This document shows positions 24,504-34,093 of a DNA stretch of 64,000 bases, in pieces. The stretch lies in NCBI RefSeq assembly GCF_001513965.1, contig NZ_KQ948031.1:64504-128503 (forward strand), written 5' to 3'. Position 1 is the first letter of the stretch. Each line of letters starts with the position of its first letter. The notes under the pieces were generated by a model. The model worked only from the letters and a program-made list of their open reading frames with translations, was not told where the DNA came from and did not search any database. Made by a program: the position numbers and the translations under genes. Source of the stretch: Streptomyces cellostaticus. Lineage in GTDB: Bacteria > Actinomycetota > Actinomycetes > Streptomycetales > Streptomycetaceae.

Positions 24504-27500
24504 CTACTTTCTGATCTGCTGAAACGGTCCGCGGCCCTTTTCCAGCAAGTCGATCTGATACCCGAGCTGTTGAATGCAGGCAAGCCCCCACTTGCGATGC
24601 GTCTCCGGGGACGCACCGGAATCCCGGAGGAAGTTACGGACCGACTTGTTACCCGTGGAAGGCAGCAGAGTGCCGTCCGGCGCCAGCGTGACCGGCTGCT
24701 TCCTGGCCATCCACACATTGAACTCCTGATTCGCATAGTCTCTGGAGTACGCCAGGTTCCTGACTGTGTTCGGACCATTGGCGACCTGCTCGTGAATGTG
24801 ATGCCAGTTCCACTTCCGGCCACCCGGGTTGGTGAATCTGTAGGCCTTGCGGTAATTCAGTGACTGTCGCGCATCGGGCTCATACTGGGACCAGGGGGCA
24901 CTGTTCCTGATCGCCTCGAAACTCCTGCCGTACTTGAAGTTCCCCGGCTTGGAGATCTTGCTCCAGCTCCTCTTGTTCTTGATGGTCACCTGGAACTCCG
25001 CAGGGCCTTCCTTGCCGTGACCGTAGAACGAGAAGGTCGTCTTCGCGACGCTCTCGACCTGCCCGATGTGCCACATCCCTGTGCTGGGCTGCTTGGCGTA
25101 CACTTTCATACGGGAATACGGGCGCGGGTTCTTGTCCTCCTCTTCCTTGTCGGTCTTGTCCTTGTCGTAGACGACCGTCCCCTTCTTGGACGCTGTCGGA
25201 TCCGGGGTTCCCTTGGGCGCACGACCGGCCGGGGCCTGCTGCTCGGTCTCCTCGATCTGCTGGTCGGACGTCTCGGCCTGTTCCACGTCCTCGCTCGGCG
25301 CCTCCTTCTCCGACGGCCGCACACGGAATCCGTCGATTCCGGGATCGCGCTCAGGGTTGAGCTTCGCGTCGAAGTCCACCACGGGATCGCCCGTCGCGGT
25401 GAGGCTGGTGAGGCGGTAGAACCGGCTGATCGCGTCGAGCGTCGGACGCAGGATCCGATCGGGAATTCCTCGCTTGAGGAGCACAGCGAGAATCCGCCGC
25501 ACACGTGGAATGGCCCGGTCGAGCCGCTCCTGTTTCGAGTCGTGCGACTTCTCGTCCCGTTTCCGCCTGTCCCGGTTCCGTTTCCTCTGCTCGGCCCGCT
25601 TCTTCCAGTCCTCGCGCAGCCGGTCGCGCTTCTTCTTGAACAGGTCACGCAGTTTGGACGCGCCGTTCTCGAGGGACCTGCCCAGCTTGGAGTTCTTCAG
25701 CTTCCGGCCGAGGGTCCTGCCCGCGTTGCGGACCTTGGTCAGGGCCGACTTGACGGCCCCCTTGGCCTTGGCGAGTGCCCTGCCGAGCGGCGACTTGGGC
25801 TTCTTCGGCTTGACGGGCTTGGGCCCCTCGATCTCCTTCTTCTTCCTGGGAACCCTCCTTGGACCGTTGTCCTTGTCCTTGGGTGTGTCCCTGTCCCTGG
25901 CGCCGCCGTCGCGCTCCTGCTCCCTGTCGGGCGTCCTGTTCTTCGGCGACTCGCCGGGTGCGTCCTTCGGCCTGTCGGGCGTCCCTTCCCTCACCGGTCC
26001 GCCGGGCGCCTCCTTCGGCCCGGTCGCTGTCGGCTCCGGCTTCGCCGGTGACTTCGGGGTGGCGTGGTCCTTCGGCTTCGGGGGCGACTTGGGGTCCGGG
26101 GACGGCTTGCCCGTCGGCCGTTCCGCTCGGGCCGGTGCCCCCACCCGCTCGCGCGCGTTCCGCAACGCGTCCCGGGCCTTGTTGACCGCCTCCCCCGCCG
26201 CCTTCCGCGCCCCGCGCCCCAGCTTCTTCAGGCCCTCGGTGATCTTCTGGGCCATGGCCTTCAGACGCTTGCCGACGCCCTTCGCGGCGGAGGAGAGGCG
26301 GGCCAGGAGGAAGTTGGTGATGAGGTCCAGGAGGGCGACCACGCCCGCCGCGACCGCTTCGGCGAACAGGCAGGCCGCGGGGCCCGCCTTGACCGCCTTG
26401 AGGTACGCCCAGAACTTCGAGAACGCGGAGAGGATCGAGCTGAGGCTCTGCCAGGCCGCCATCAGGCCCTGGACGATGGTGAGGATCGCGCCGGCCGCCG
26501 GAACCAGCATCGAGACGACCTTCTCGATGACCAGCGTGGCGATCATCATCGGCAGGGAGGCGACGATCGCGTCCCAGGCCATCTTGCCCATCTGCTTGAC
26601 GGACACGCAGCCCTTGACCAGGACGTCGATGATGGTCTTGCCGAGGCCCAGAATGCCCTCGACCTTGGTGTCGAACCACTGCTTCACGGCGACCTTGACA
26701 GCGCCCCAGAGGTGGTCGGTGATGCCCGTCTTCGCCGAGCTGCCGGCCTTGGACAGCCAGCCGCCCGGGTCCGGCGCGATGTCGGCGACGAGCGCGGCGA
26801 ACTTCCCGAGCGCCTCGATCGCGGCCTGCGCGAACTTGATGGCGCCGAGGATGATCGACTGGTAGGCCTGGATGACGGCCTTGAGGCCGGCTTCGAGGAC
26901 GTCGAGCAACTTGTTCAGGCCCGCGGCCAGGGCGTCGAGGAGGGCGTTGACGCCCTTCTTCAGGTCGTCCGCCAGCCTGTTGACCGTGGCGATCGCCCGG
27001 TCCCGTAGCCCTTCGATCGCCTTGCGGAACCGGTCGCGCAGCTCCGGGAACGCGGCGAGCAGCACGTCCCCGATCGCGATCAGCGCGTCGGCGAGCGCGT
27101 TGATCGCGCTGATCGCCAGGTCGCGGACGAAGTCGATCGCCTTGTCGGCCCAGTCCTTGAAGGTGTCGATGATGCCGTTGACGGCCTTGCGGGCGGCCTC
27201 GAAGACCGCGGTGACCGCTTCGAGCAGGGCGTTGAAGAAACTCTTGACCTTGTCGGCGATCCAGCCGAAGAAGCCGCCGGAGGGTTTCTTCTCCTCCTTC
27301 TTCTTCTTGGCCTCCTGCTCCGACTTCTCCCGCTCGGCGTCGATCTTCCGGTTGTCCTGGTCCTTGCGGCCCTCGATCTCCTTGTCCTTGTCGTCGCGGG
27401 CCTTGACGATCTCCTTGTTCTTGGTGGCGTGCTCTTCCTCGGACTTGGTGTCCGCGTCCTCGATCTTCTTGTCCTGCTCGGTGCGCCACTGCTCGCGCTG

Positions 27501-30500
27501 CTGCTGGACCTCGCCGGCCACCCGGCCGCGTTCGCCGGTCTGCTGCTCGGTGTTGCGGGCGACCTCACGGTCGATCTCGTCCTGCTTCTCCCGCTTGGCC
27601 TGCTGCTCGCCCTGCTGGTGCTCCTTCTCCTTGGCGGTCAGGTCCCCCTGGGCCCTGCCCGCCCCGGCGTCGATCTCGGTGCCCTTCTCCTGCCTGGCGA
27701 CCGCGCCCACGCCCGCCTTGGGCGCCGTACCGGCCTGCAGGTGCACGCCCTTGCCGCCGCCCGGGACGGCGGCCTTGCCGACCAGCCGCTCCCGGGGCGC
27801 GTCGGGGAAGATCTGGTCCTCGCCCATCGGCTTGGCCGCGTCGTCGCGGCCGGTGCGGTGGATGTCGTTCTGCTTGTCCTTGAGCGCCTTGGCCTGGTCG
27901 TCGGTGCGCTTGGGGTCGCTGGCGCCCTCCAGCCGGATCTTGGGCGCGGGGCCGACCGTCCTGTTCTTCAGTGCCGGGTCGGAGGTGGGTACGGAGTCCG
28001 CCGCGGCCTCGACGTTCTTCGCCTCGTCGGCGTTGAGTTCGGCCGCCACGGGCGGAGGCGGCGGGGCGACGTCCTCGGCGGGGTTCTGTCCCTGGGCCTT
28101 CTCGCTGCCCTTGGCCTGCTGCTTGTCGCCCTGATCCTCGGGGCCCAGCTTCTCGACGCTGCCGGTGACCTCGGCCGCCGGCGCGGCGGCCGTGGGCGGC
28201 GCCGAGCGGGTCTGCGGGGCGCCCGAGGGGCGTTCCCGCGTGGGCGGGCCGGCGGCGAGGCGCTGCTGCTCGTCGCCGACCTTCTTGTCCACGGCACGGC
28301 CCACGCCGGGCATGGCGGCGGCGGCCTGGTCGGGCGCGAGTCTGCTGACCGTCTGCACGGCGGCCTTGGGGTCCTGGCCGGAGACGTCCGCAGGCTCCTC
28401 GGCCTTCTCCTTGTCCTCGGTGGCCGCGCCCCCGCCGCCGCCACAACCGCTCTGCGCGCCGTCGTCCTTCTCCGGCGCGGGCTCGGGCGGTGCGCAGCCG
28501 CCGCCGTCCTTCTCCAGGGACGCCTCCGGCTGGGGCTGCGCCCCCTCGGGCGCGCCCAGCGGGCCGGGGTTGTCGGTCTGTTCGGCGGCGGGGCCGACCG
28601 CCGCCTGGGCCGCGGACGGCGCCGCGCCGGGTCCGGCGCCGGTCGTCGGCCCGGCCCGTTCGCTCTCCCCGACCCGGCCGCCGCGCGGTGCGGCGCCCGG
28701 CCCGCTCTCCTTGGGTACGGCGCTCCTGGCGGCCGGCGCCTCCCGCTGCGGCCTGGGCGGCTCGACGTCACGGCGTACGGCGGGCGACGGGTTGCGGTCC
28801 TCGACGGGCGTGCGCGGGGTGGGCGCGCCTGCGGGACGTACGACGCGGGCAGCGGCCTCCGCGGGCGCCGATGCCTGCGGGCGCGCCTCCTGCCGCGTGC
28901 GGTCCTGCTCCTCCTGCTGCTCCTGGCGGCCGTCGGCGGATACTCCGGCGTCCCCTTGCTGCTCCTGAGCGCTGTCGGCGGAGTCTGCCGTGTCCTCCTG
29001 CGCCGAGGGCTGTTCGGGCTCCGGCTCCTGGCTCTCCTTGTCGGTGGTCCCCGGGTCGGGACCGACCTCCTGATCGGTGGGCTGGTCTGCCTGCAGGTCT
29101 TTCTCGTCGCCTTCTGCGGCCTGGGCGACGGGCCCGCCCTCGGGCTGGGGTGCCTCGCCCTCGACGGGTCCCTCGTCCTGTCCCGGCGCCTTCGCGTCCG
29201 GGCCGGTGGAGTCCTCGTCCTCCTCCTGTTCCTGCTTCTCCCGCTCCTGCTCGATGCGTTCGGCCCGGGTCGGCGGCGGGGTGGGGAACGTGGGCGCGGC
29301 GGGCTCGGCCGCGCCAGGGGTGAGCTTGTCCGCGGTGGGTACGGCGGACAGGTCCGGGTCGGAGTCCGGCAGATGGTCCTCGGGCTTGATCACGGGCAGG
29401 TGCGCGGCCTCCCCGGACCTGCCCGGTTGCTCCTCGCGCCCGGCGACCTCGGCGTCCGCACCGGCTTCGAGGCCGAGCGGGCGCTCTTCCTCGCGGGGCT
29501 GCTCCTCGTCCTCGTCCTTCTCGTTCAGGCCGTGTTCGGACAGCGCGCTGTCCGGTTGTGCGGCCTGCTCGTCGACCTTCTCGGGCCGTACGGGCCCGGG
29601 CTGCCCCTTGGCCTTCGGGTCGAGTGCCTCTCGTCCGGCACCGGCGGCCGGCTGGGTCGCCTGCTCCTGGCGCCAGCGCTTGTCGGCGCCGGGGGCGCCC
29701 GCCTGTGCCGGGTCCTGTTCCTCCCGGTCCCGCTGGGCCTTGCGCTCCTGCCTGGCCTGTTCGGTGCCGTCCTGCCGGGCCTGGGCCCGCTCGTCGGAGG
29801 CCTGGTCCACGCGGGCCCGGTCGGCGGCCTGGTTCTCGTCCTCCTGCCGCTGCTTCTGCCCGGCCTGCTGCCGGGAGTGTTCGCGCTCGTCCTCCTGCTC
29901 GGTGCGCTGCGCGGCTTCCTGGTCCTCCACGGCGGCGTCCGCGCGGGCCCGGCTGCGGTCGCTGCCGTACTTCTCGTCCCGGTCCCGGGCCTCCTGCCGT
30001 TCCTCGCGGGTGTCGGCGGCCTTCCGGTCCTGCGCGCCGCGGCCGCTGTCCTGCCCCTGCTGCCAGTGCAGGCGTTCGACGCCGAGCAGCTCGAACAGGT
30101 CGGGCTCGACCTCCGGCGCCCGGGCGGGCTGGAGTTCGGGGGCGCCGCTTTCCCCGGCCTGTTCGGCGAGTTCCAGCAGCCGGTCGAACTCCGGGGTGAG
30201 CAGGCGGACTTCGAGCCGGTCGAGTACCGAGTCCTGCAACTGCGGTGACATGCGGGCCAGTTGCATGCGGACACGGCCGGAGAGGTCGGCGGGATCACCG
30301 CGCAGCGAGCGCAGCAGCCCGCCCGCGAGCCGGTCCACGAGAGCGGCGGGGTCGACGGCCTCGGTGCGCATCCGGTCCGCGTCCACGGTCGCGTACCGCA
30401 GCCAGCCCGGGGTGGCCCGGCCCTCCTCCACCTCCGGGGCGGAGGGCTCCGCCTGCGGCCGTACGAGCCTTTGGGCGGCGGATTCCGCCTCCCGCTCGAT

Positions 30501-30917
30501 CGCCTGCTGCGGCAGGCTCACCGCGCCCGGCTCGCGTCCGGCCCGCAGGGCGCCGAGGCCGTGCGGGTTCTGCACGGTGTGCAGCAGCTCGTGGGCGAGG
30601 AGACGGCGGCCCTCGTCCGTGCCGGGCTTGAAGGCGCCCTCGCGGAAGAGGATGTCCTGGCCGACCGCGACCGCGTCCGCCCCGAGCAGCTCCGTCAGCC
30701 GTCCGGCGTCACGGCCGGTGTGCAGCCGTACGCGACCGAGGTCGTGGCCGAGCTGCTCCTCCAGCTCCCGTCGCACGCCCGGGTCGAGGGGCTGACCGGC
30801 GCCGCTGACGATGTTCTTCGGCTCCGGGGCGCGGGACTTGGCGGCCCGCTCCTTGCGCTTGCGGCGCCGCTGTTCGGCGGCCTGCTCCGCACGGGCGTCC
30901 TGGGACCGGGAGTTCAC
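24504..30917 (-). CDS. DUF4157 polymorphic toxin / CIS cargo with C-terminal HNH-like domain
   Basis: A 2137-aa protein. Residues ~38-150 are DUF4157 (GQPLDPGVRRELEEQLGHDL, ADAVAVGQDILFREG, then HELLHTVQ with HExxH at 109-113), the typical leader domain of extracellular-CIS cargo. About 300-1205 is low-complexity, rich in Glu, Gln, Arg, Asp and Pro, ending in coiled coil. About 1208-1560 is a hydrophobic helical trunk (GWIADKVKSFFNALLEAV, LGLGKTIIDVLVKGCVSVKQ). About 1570-1810 is Pro/Lys/Arg-rich. The tip (~1925-2137) carries WHHIHEQ at 2038-2044 followed by Asn-containing segments, resembling an HNH/His-Me-finger nuclease. The GTG start has a GGGAGGTGA ribosome site. Toxicity is inferred. 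Confidence 0.8.
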   Translation of the reverse strand: MNSRSQDARAEQAAEQRRRKRKERAAKSRAPEPKNIVSGAGQPLDPGVRRELEEQLGHDLGRVRLHTGRDAGRLTELLGADAVAVGQDILFREGAFKPGTDEGRRLLAHELLHTVQNPHGLGALRAGREPGAVSLPQQAIEREAESAAQRLVRPQAEPSAPEVEEGRATPGWLRYATVDADRMRTEAVDPAALVDRLAGGLLRSLRGDPADLSGRVRMQLARMSPQLQDSVLDRLEVRLLTPEFDRLLELAEQAGESGAPELQPARAPEVEPDLFELLGVERLHWQQGQDSGRGAQDRKAADTREERQEARDRDEKYGSDRSRARADAAVEDQEAAQRTEQEDEREHSRQQAGQKQRQEDENQAADRARVDQASDERAQARQDGTEQARQERKAQRDREEQDPAQAGAPGADKRWRQEQATQPAAGAGREALDPKAKGQPGPVRPEKVDEQAAQPDSALSEHGLNEKDEDEEQPREEERPLGLEAGADAEVAGREEQPGRSGEAAHLPVIKPEDHLPDSDPDLSAVPTADKLTPGAAEPAAPTFPTPPPTRAERIEQEREKQEQEEDEDSTGPDAKAPGQDEGPVEGEAPQPEGGPVAQAAEGDEKDLQADQPTDQEVGPDPGTTDKESQEPEPEQPSAQEDTADSADSAQEQQGDAGVSADGRQEQQEEQDRTRQEARPQASAPAEAAARVVRPAGAPTPRTPVEDRNPSPAVRRDVEPPRPQREAPAARSAVPKESGPGAAPRGGRVGESERAGPTTGAGPGAAPSAAQAAVGPAAEQTDNPGPLGAPEGAQPQPEASLEKDGGGCAPPEPAPEKDDGAQSGCGGGGGAATEDKEKAEEPADVSGQDPKAAVQTVSRLAPDQAAAAMPGVGRAVDKKVGDEQQRLAAGPPTRERPSGAPQTRSAPPTAAAPAAEVTGSVEKLGPEDQGDKQQAKGSEKAQGQNPAEDVAPPPPPVAAELNADEAKNVEAAADSVPTSDPALKNRTVGPAPKIRLEGASDPKRTDDQAKALKDKQNDIHRTGRDDAAKPMGEDQIFPDAPRERLVGKAAVPGGGKGVHLQAGTAPKAGVGAVARQEKGTEIDAGAGRAQGDLTAKEKEHQQGEQQAKREKQDEIDREVARNTEQQTGERGRVAGEVQQQREQWRTEQDKKIEDADTKSEEEHATKNKEIVKARDDKDKEIEGRKDQDNRKIDAEREKSEQEAKKKKEEKKPSGGFFGWIADKVKSFFNALLEAVTAVFEAARKAVNGIIDTFKDWADKAIDFVRDLAISAINALADALIAIGDVLLAAFPELRDRFRKAIEGLRDRAIATVNRLADDLKKGVNALLDALAAGLNKLLDVLEAGLKAVIQAYQSIILGAIKFAQAAIEALGKFAALVADIAPDPGGWLSKAGSSAKTGITDHLWGAVKVAVKQWFDTKVEGILGLGKTIIDVLVKGCVSVKQMGKMAWDAIVASLPMMIATLVIEKVVSMLVPAAGAILTIVQGLMAAWQSLSSILSAFSKFWAYLKAVKAGPAACLFAEAVAAGVVALLDLITNFLLARLSSAAKGVGKRLKAMAQKITEGLKKLGRGARKAAGEAVNKARDALRNARERVGAPARAERPTGKPSPDPKSPPKPKDHATPKSPAKPEPTATGPKEAPGGPVREGTPDRPKDAPGESPKNRTPDREQERDGGARDRDTPKDKDNGPRRVPRKKKEIEGPKPVKPKKPKSPLGRALAKAKGAVKSALTKVRNAGRTLGRKLKNSKLGRSLENGASKLRDLFKKKRDRLREDWKKRAEQRKRNRDRRKRDEKSHDSKQERLDRAIPRVRRILAVLLKRGIPDRILRPTLDAISRFYRLTSLTATGDPVVDFDAKLNPERDPGIDGFRVRPSEKEAPSEDVEQAETSDQQIEETEQQAPAGRAPKGTPDPTASKKGTVVYDKDKTDKEEEDKNPRPYSRMKVYAKQPSTGMWHIGQVESVAKTTFSFYGHGKEGPAEFQVTIKNKRSWSKISKPGNFKYGRSFEAIRNSAPWSQYEPDARQSLNYRKAYRFTNPGGRKWNWHHIHEQVANGPNTVRNLAYSRDYANQEFNVWMARKQPVTLAPDGTLLPSTGNKSVRNFLRDSGASPETHRKWGLACIQQLGYQIDLLEKGRGPFQQIRK

Positions 30918-31198
30918 CGGGTCACCTCCCCGTGGCCGCTGAGCCCCTCGTGCACCGCGCGCGCCAGCTCCTGGCCGAGCCGTCGCGCGGACAGCCCGGC
31001 GGGCAGCGCCGCGAGACCGCTGAGCACGTCGACGGTCACGGCGCCGTTCGCCGCCAGGGGCACGCCGTGCAGCCGGACCAGCCGGGCCAGCTCGCTCTCG
31101 AACGCGGCCGAGACCCGGGCGGGGTCCGCCCTGAAGCCGTCGAGCACCAGTTCGCCGATCTCCACACGGATCGCCGAGGGCCGTCCGCTCACACCCAT
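30914..31198 (-). CDS. Small 94-aa CIS-operon protein of unknown function
   Basis: A 94-aa soluble helical protein (VEIGELVLDGFRADPARVSA, LARLVRLHGVPLAANGAVTV). It overlaps the AAA ATPase stop by 10 nt and the toxin start by 4 nt, so all three are coupled. I recognise no family. Its place directly before the giant cargo gene fits a loading factor or small structural piece, but this is inference. Confidence 0.7.
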   Translation of the reverse strand: MGVSGRPSAIRVEIGELVLDGFRADPARVSAAFESELARLVRLHGVPLAANGAVTVDVLSGLAALPAGLSARRLGQELARAVHEGLSGHGEVTR

Positions 31199-33153
31199 CC
31201 GCGGACCTCCGAGGGCGTCAGCGAGCGCTCCAGCTTGAGATATTCGGTGCGGGCGGCCGCGAGCATGTGCCGCATCTGCAGCCGGTCGCCCTCCTCGGCG
31301 GCCAGGAACGCCCCGGACAGGGCGATGTTGCGGATCGAGCCGCCGGCCACGGTGAGCTGGGCGAGCAGACCGGGGTCGATGTCCTTGACCGGGGCCTGCG
31401 GCGGCAGCACCCGGCGCCAGATCTCGGCCCGCTCGTGCTCGGCCGGGAAGGGGAAGTCCACGACGAAGCGGATGCGCCGCAGGAACGCGGTGTCGAGGGC
31501 CTGCTTCATGTTGGTGGTGAGGACGGCCAGGCCGCGGTAGGCCTCCATCCGCATGAGCAGGTAGCTGACTTCGAGGTTGGCGTACCGGTCGTGGCTGTCC
31601 TTGACCTCGCTGCGCTTGCCGAAGAGGGCGTCCGCCTCGTCGAACAGCAGCAGCGCGCCGCCGCGTTCGGCGGCGTCGAAGACCCGGCGGAGGTTCTTCT
31701 CGGTCTCGCCGATGTACTTGCTGACCACTTGGGAGAGGTCGACCACGAACAGGTCCAGGCCCAGTTCCTTCGCCATGACCTCGGCCGCCAGGGTCTTGCC
31801 GGTGCCGGAGCCGCCCGCGAACAGGGCGGTGACGCCGAGGCCGCGGCGCAGGGTCGCGGCGAAGCCCCACTCCTGGTGGACGGTGGCGCGCTGCCGCACG
31901 TGCGCGACGATCTCCCGCAGCACGCTCGTCTGCCGCTCGTGCAGGACGAGGTCGTCCCAGCCCGCCCGTGGCTCGATCCGGCGGCCGAGCTCGTCCATGC
32001 CGATCCGGGCCTCGTCCAGACCGGCCCGCCAGGCGAGTTCGGCGGCGTCCAGCTCGTTCTCGTGGGGCAGCCGGCGGCGCACGGCGGACGCGGCGGAGCG
32101 CACGATGTGCGGCGGCAGCTGGAACTGGGCTACCAGGGAGCGGAGTTCGGTGTCGTCGAGGTCCGCGACCTCCTCGAACGCGTCGGACCAGAGGGCGAGT
32201 TGCTCGTCGTCGTCCAGGCGCGGCACGGCCACGCGGACTCCGTGCGGGCGGTCTGTGCGCAGCGGGTCCTCGCTGGAGACGACGAGGGGTACGGCCGCCC
32301 CGGCGAGGAAGGCCTCGGTCGCCGCCCTCTGGTCGCGGTCGAGTTCGCCGGCCTCCACCAGCAGCGCGGCAGGCAGCAGGATCGCCTCCCGCTGCCACAG
32401 CCGGGCGAACCGGTCGCGCTCGACGGGGTCGCCCGGAACGTCCTCGGCGCTCATCGCGTACAGCCCGAGCCCCGACCGTGCCGCAGCGGCTGCGGCGATG
32501 TCGGCCCGGCTGCGCAGATCGCCGCCGGTCACCTCGACCAGCAGCGGTGCGTCGGGGTTGCGGCCGCCCTCCGTCCAGCCCTCGGCGAGCCGGTTCGCGG
32601 CCAGGTCGTACGGCGGCGGCAGCGCGTCCGGCACCGGCGTGCGCCGCAGCTGGCCGTGCAGCCGGGCGTCCAGGTAGGGCGAGGCCAGCAGGAAGTGCAG
32701 GATGCGTTCGTCCAGCCGGAGCCGGGAGGTGGTCAGCCGTGTCGCGTCGTCCAGTTCCACGATCCGCCAGCGTCTGAGCGGCGCCACGGGGGTCAGCGCG
32801 CTCCAGTGCGGGCCGTCCAGCGCGGCCAGCGCGAGCGAGAAGGTGGGGTACGCCCGCTGCGGATCACCGGCGGCCGCCGCGCACCGGGCGGCTGTCGTGG
32901 GCTCGAGTTCGTCGGCGGCGGTGAGCAGGACGAGGTCGCGCTCGAAGGGGGTGAGACCGAAGCAGGCGACGAGCGCGTCGAGCGGTGTGGTGGTCTCGGG
33001 TACGGGCAGGACGGCGGTGCCGGGGGCATCGGCCCGCTGCTCGGTGGTGCGCGCCGCGTGGGTGTCGATGCGGGCCAGGACGCGCCGGATCCCGGCGGTC
33101 AGCGCCGCGCCTTCGCCGCCCGAGTCGGTCGGGTCCGGCTGGTACGTGCCCAT
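31189..33153 (-). CDS. AAA+ ATPase of the contractile injection system
   Basis: A 654-aa ATPase of the kind found in nearly all extracellular-CIS loci (Afp15/Pvc15-like). A long N-terminal region (1-410) precedes the AAA core: Walker A GGSGTGKT near residue 446, Walker B GALLLFDEADALFGKR, sensor ANLEVSYLLMRMEAYRGLAVL and the arginine-bearing FLRRIRFVVDFPFP. It is thought to aid particle assembly, cargo loading or disassembly. The start is ATG 33153, with AGGTGA 5 nt upstream; an ATG at 33183 would add ten residues. Confidence 0.9.
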   Translation of the reverse strand: MGTYQPDPTDSGGEGAALTAGIRRVLARIDTHAARTTEQRADAPGTAVLPVPETTTPLDALVACFGLTPFERDLVLLTAADELEPTTAARCAAAAGDPQRAYPTFSLALAALDGPHWSALTPVAPLRRWRIVELDDATRLTTSRLRLDERILHFLLASPYLDARLHGQLRRTPVPDALPPPYDLAANRLAEGWTEGGRNPDAPLLVEVTGGDLRSRADIAAAAAARSGLGLYAMSAEDVPGDPVERDRFARLWQREAILLPAALLVEAGELDRDQRAATEAFLAGAAVPLVVSSEDPLRTDRPHGVRVAVPRLDDDEQLALWSDAFEEVADLDDTELRSLVAQFQLPPHIVRSAASAVRRRLPHENELDAAELAWRAGLDEARIGMDELGRRIEPRAGWDDLVLHERQTSVLREIVAHVRQRATVHQEWGFAATLRRGLGVTALFAGGSGTGKTLAAEVMAKELGLDLFVVDLSQVVSKYIGETEKNLRRVFDAAERGGALLLFDEADALFGKRSEVKDSHDRYANLEVSYLLMRMEAYRGLAVLTTNMKQALDTAFLRRIRFVVDFPFPAEHERAEIWRRVLPPQAPVKDIDPGLLAQLTVAGGSIRNIALSGAFLAAEEGDRLQMRHMLAAARTEYLKLERSLTPSEVRGWV

Positions 33154-33189
33154 GTGTTCACCTGCCCCCGTCGTGTCGCCCATGCCGGC

Positions 33190-34032
33190 TCAGCTCTCCG
33201 TGCCCTCGTCGCCACCCCGGCGGTCCGTCTTCCGGGCGGCGGGCTGCGTGGACCTGGCGGTGCGGGGCGTGGTCTTCCGGGTGCGCGCCGGGGTCTTGGC
33301 CGCGGTCCTGGCAACGGCTTTGGTGGCCTTGTTCCGAGCGGGCTCCTCAGGGGTGACCTCCGCCCCACCGGCAGACGGCTCATCAGCACGCGGCTGACCC
33401 CCCGGAGGGACCGGCGCCCCCGGCGCCCCGAACGGCAGCACCCGTACCTCGGGCCGTTCGACCGGCTTCGCCGGAACCGGCGTCTCGCGGCCGTCGATGA
33501 AGACGAGGGACGCCCGGTAGACGACCGAGAGTGCGTACGGAGTCTGGTAGAGCATCCCCCACAGCTTCGACGTCTCGTCGACGTCCATCACCGTCGGCGT
33601 GAACCGCACCCGCTGCGCCGCCTCCGCGAGGTCGCTGCCCGCCAAGTAGGGCCGCTCACCGGCGAGTTCGATGACGTCCTTGGGCAGGATCGGTATCTCG
33701 TGCAGGGTGCGCACCACCGAGCCGATGAGCCGCTGCCCGACCAGTTCGGTCTCGTCGCCGTACGCGCTGATCACGTAGTTCAGGTCGAGCGCGGCGGCGG
33801 CTCTGCGCACCAGCGTGCCGTCGGGTGCGCGGGTCGGCAGGTCGTTGCCCCGCTGCGAGGCGTTGGGGGTGACCTGGTAGAGGAAGACGGAGATGGTGGG
33901 GTCCGTCGGCGGTTCGGCGGGCGGCTTGCGCGGCTCCACCTTGACCGCCATGTCGATCTCCGGCTGCAGGTGGGACTCGATCAGCAGGGCGAGGGCCTGG
34001 CTGACATGGGCGATGGCGAGTGCGTTGCTCAT
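33190..34032 (-). CDS. DUF4255 protein, putative tail terminator/cap
   Basis: A 280-aa protein. Residues ~1-190 match DUF4255 (LAIAHVSQALALLIESHLQP, TISVFLYQVTPNASQRGNDL, DLNYVISAYGDETELVGQRL, LGSVVRTLHEIPILP-like pattern, KLWGMLYQTPYALSVVYRAS), the Afp16-like cap that ends tube and sheath polymerisation. The last ~80 residues are a Lys/Arg/Thr/Ala-rich tail, longer than the core needs. Confidence 0.88.
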   Translation of the reverse strand: MSNALAIAHVSQALALLIESHLQPEIDMAVKVEPRKPPAEPPTDPTISVFLYQVTPNASQRGNDLPTRAPDGTLVRRAAAALDLNYVISAYGDETELVGQRLIGSVVRTLHEIPILPKDVIELAGERPYLAGSDLAEAAQRVRFTPTVMDVDETSKLWGMLYQTPYALSVVYRASLVFIDGRETPVPAKPVERPEVRVLPFGAPGAPVPPGGQPRADEPSAGGAEVTPEEPARNKATKAVARTAAKTPARTRKTTPRTARSTQPAARKTDRRGGDEGTES

Positions 34033-34093
34033 GGCGTCAGTTCCTCGGTTCCTCTCGTGTTGCCGGTCCTGCCGCGCCCACTGCCGGTGCGGC

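Noticed and set aside
24504..30917. Calling the cargo an active zinc protease because of HExxH
   Set aside because: DUF4157 keeps this motif widely, but proteolysis is not established; treated as a targeting/head domain.
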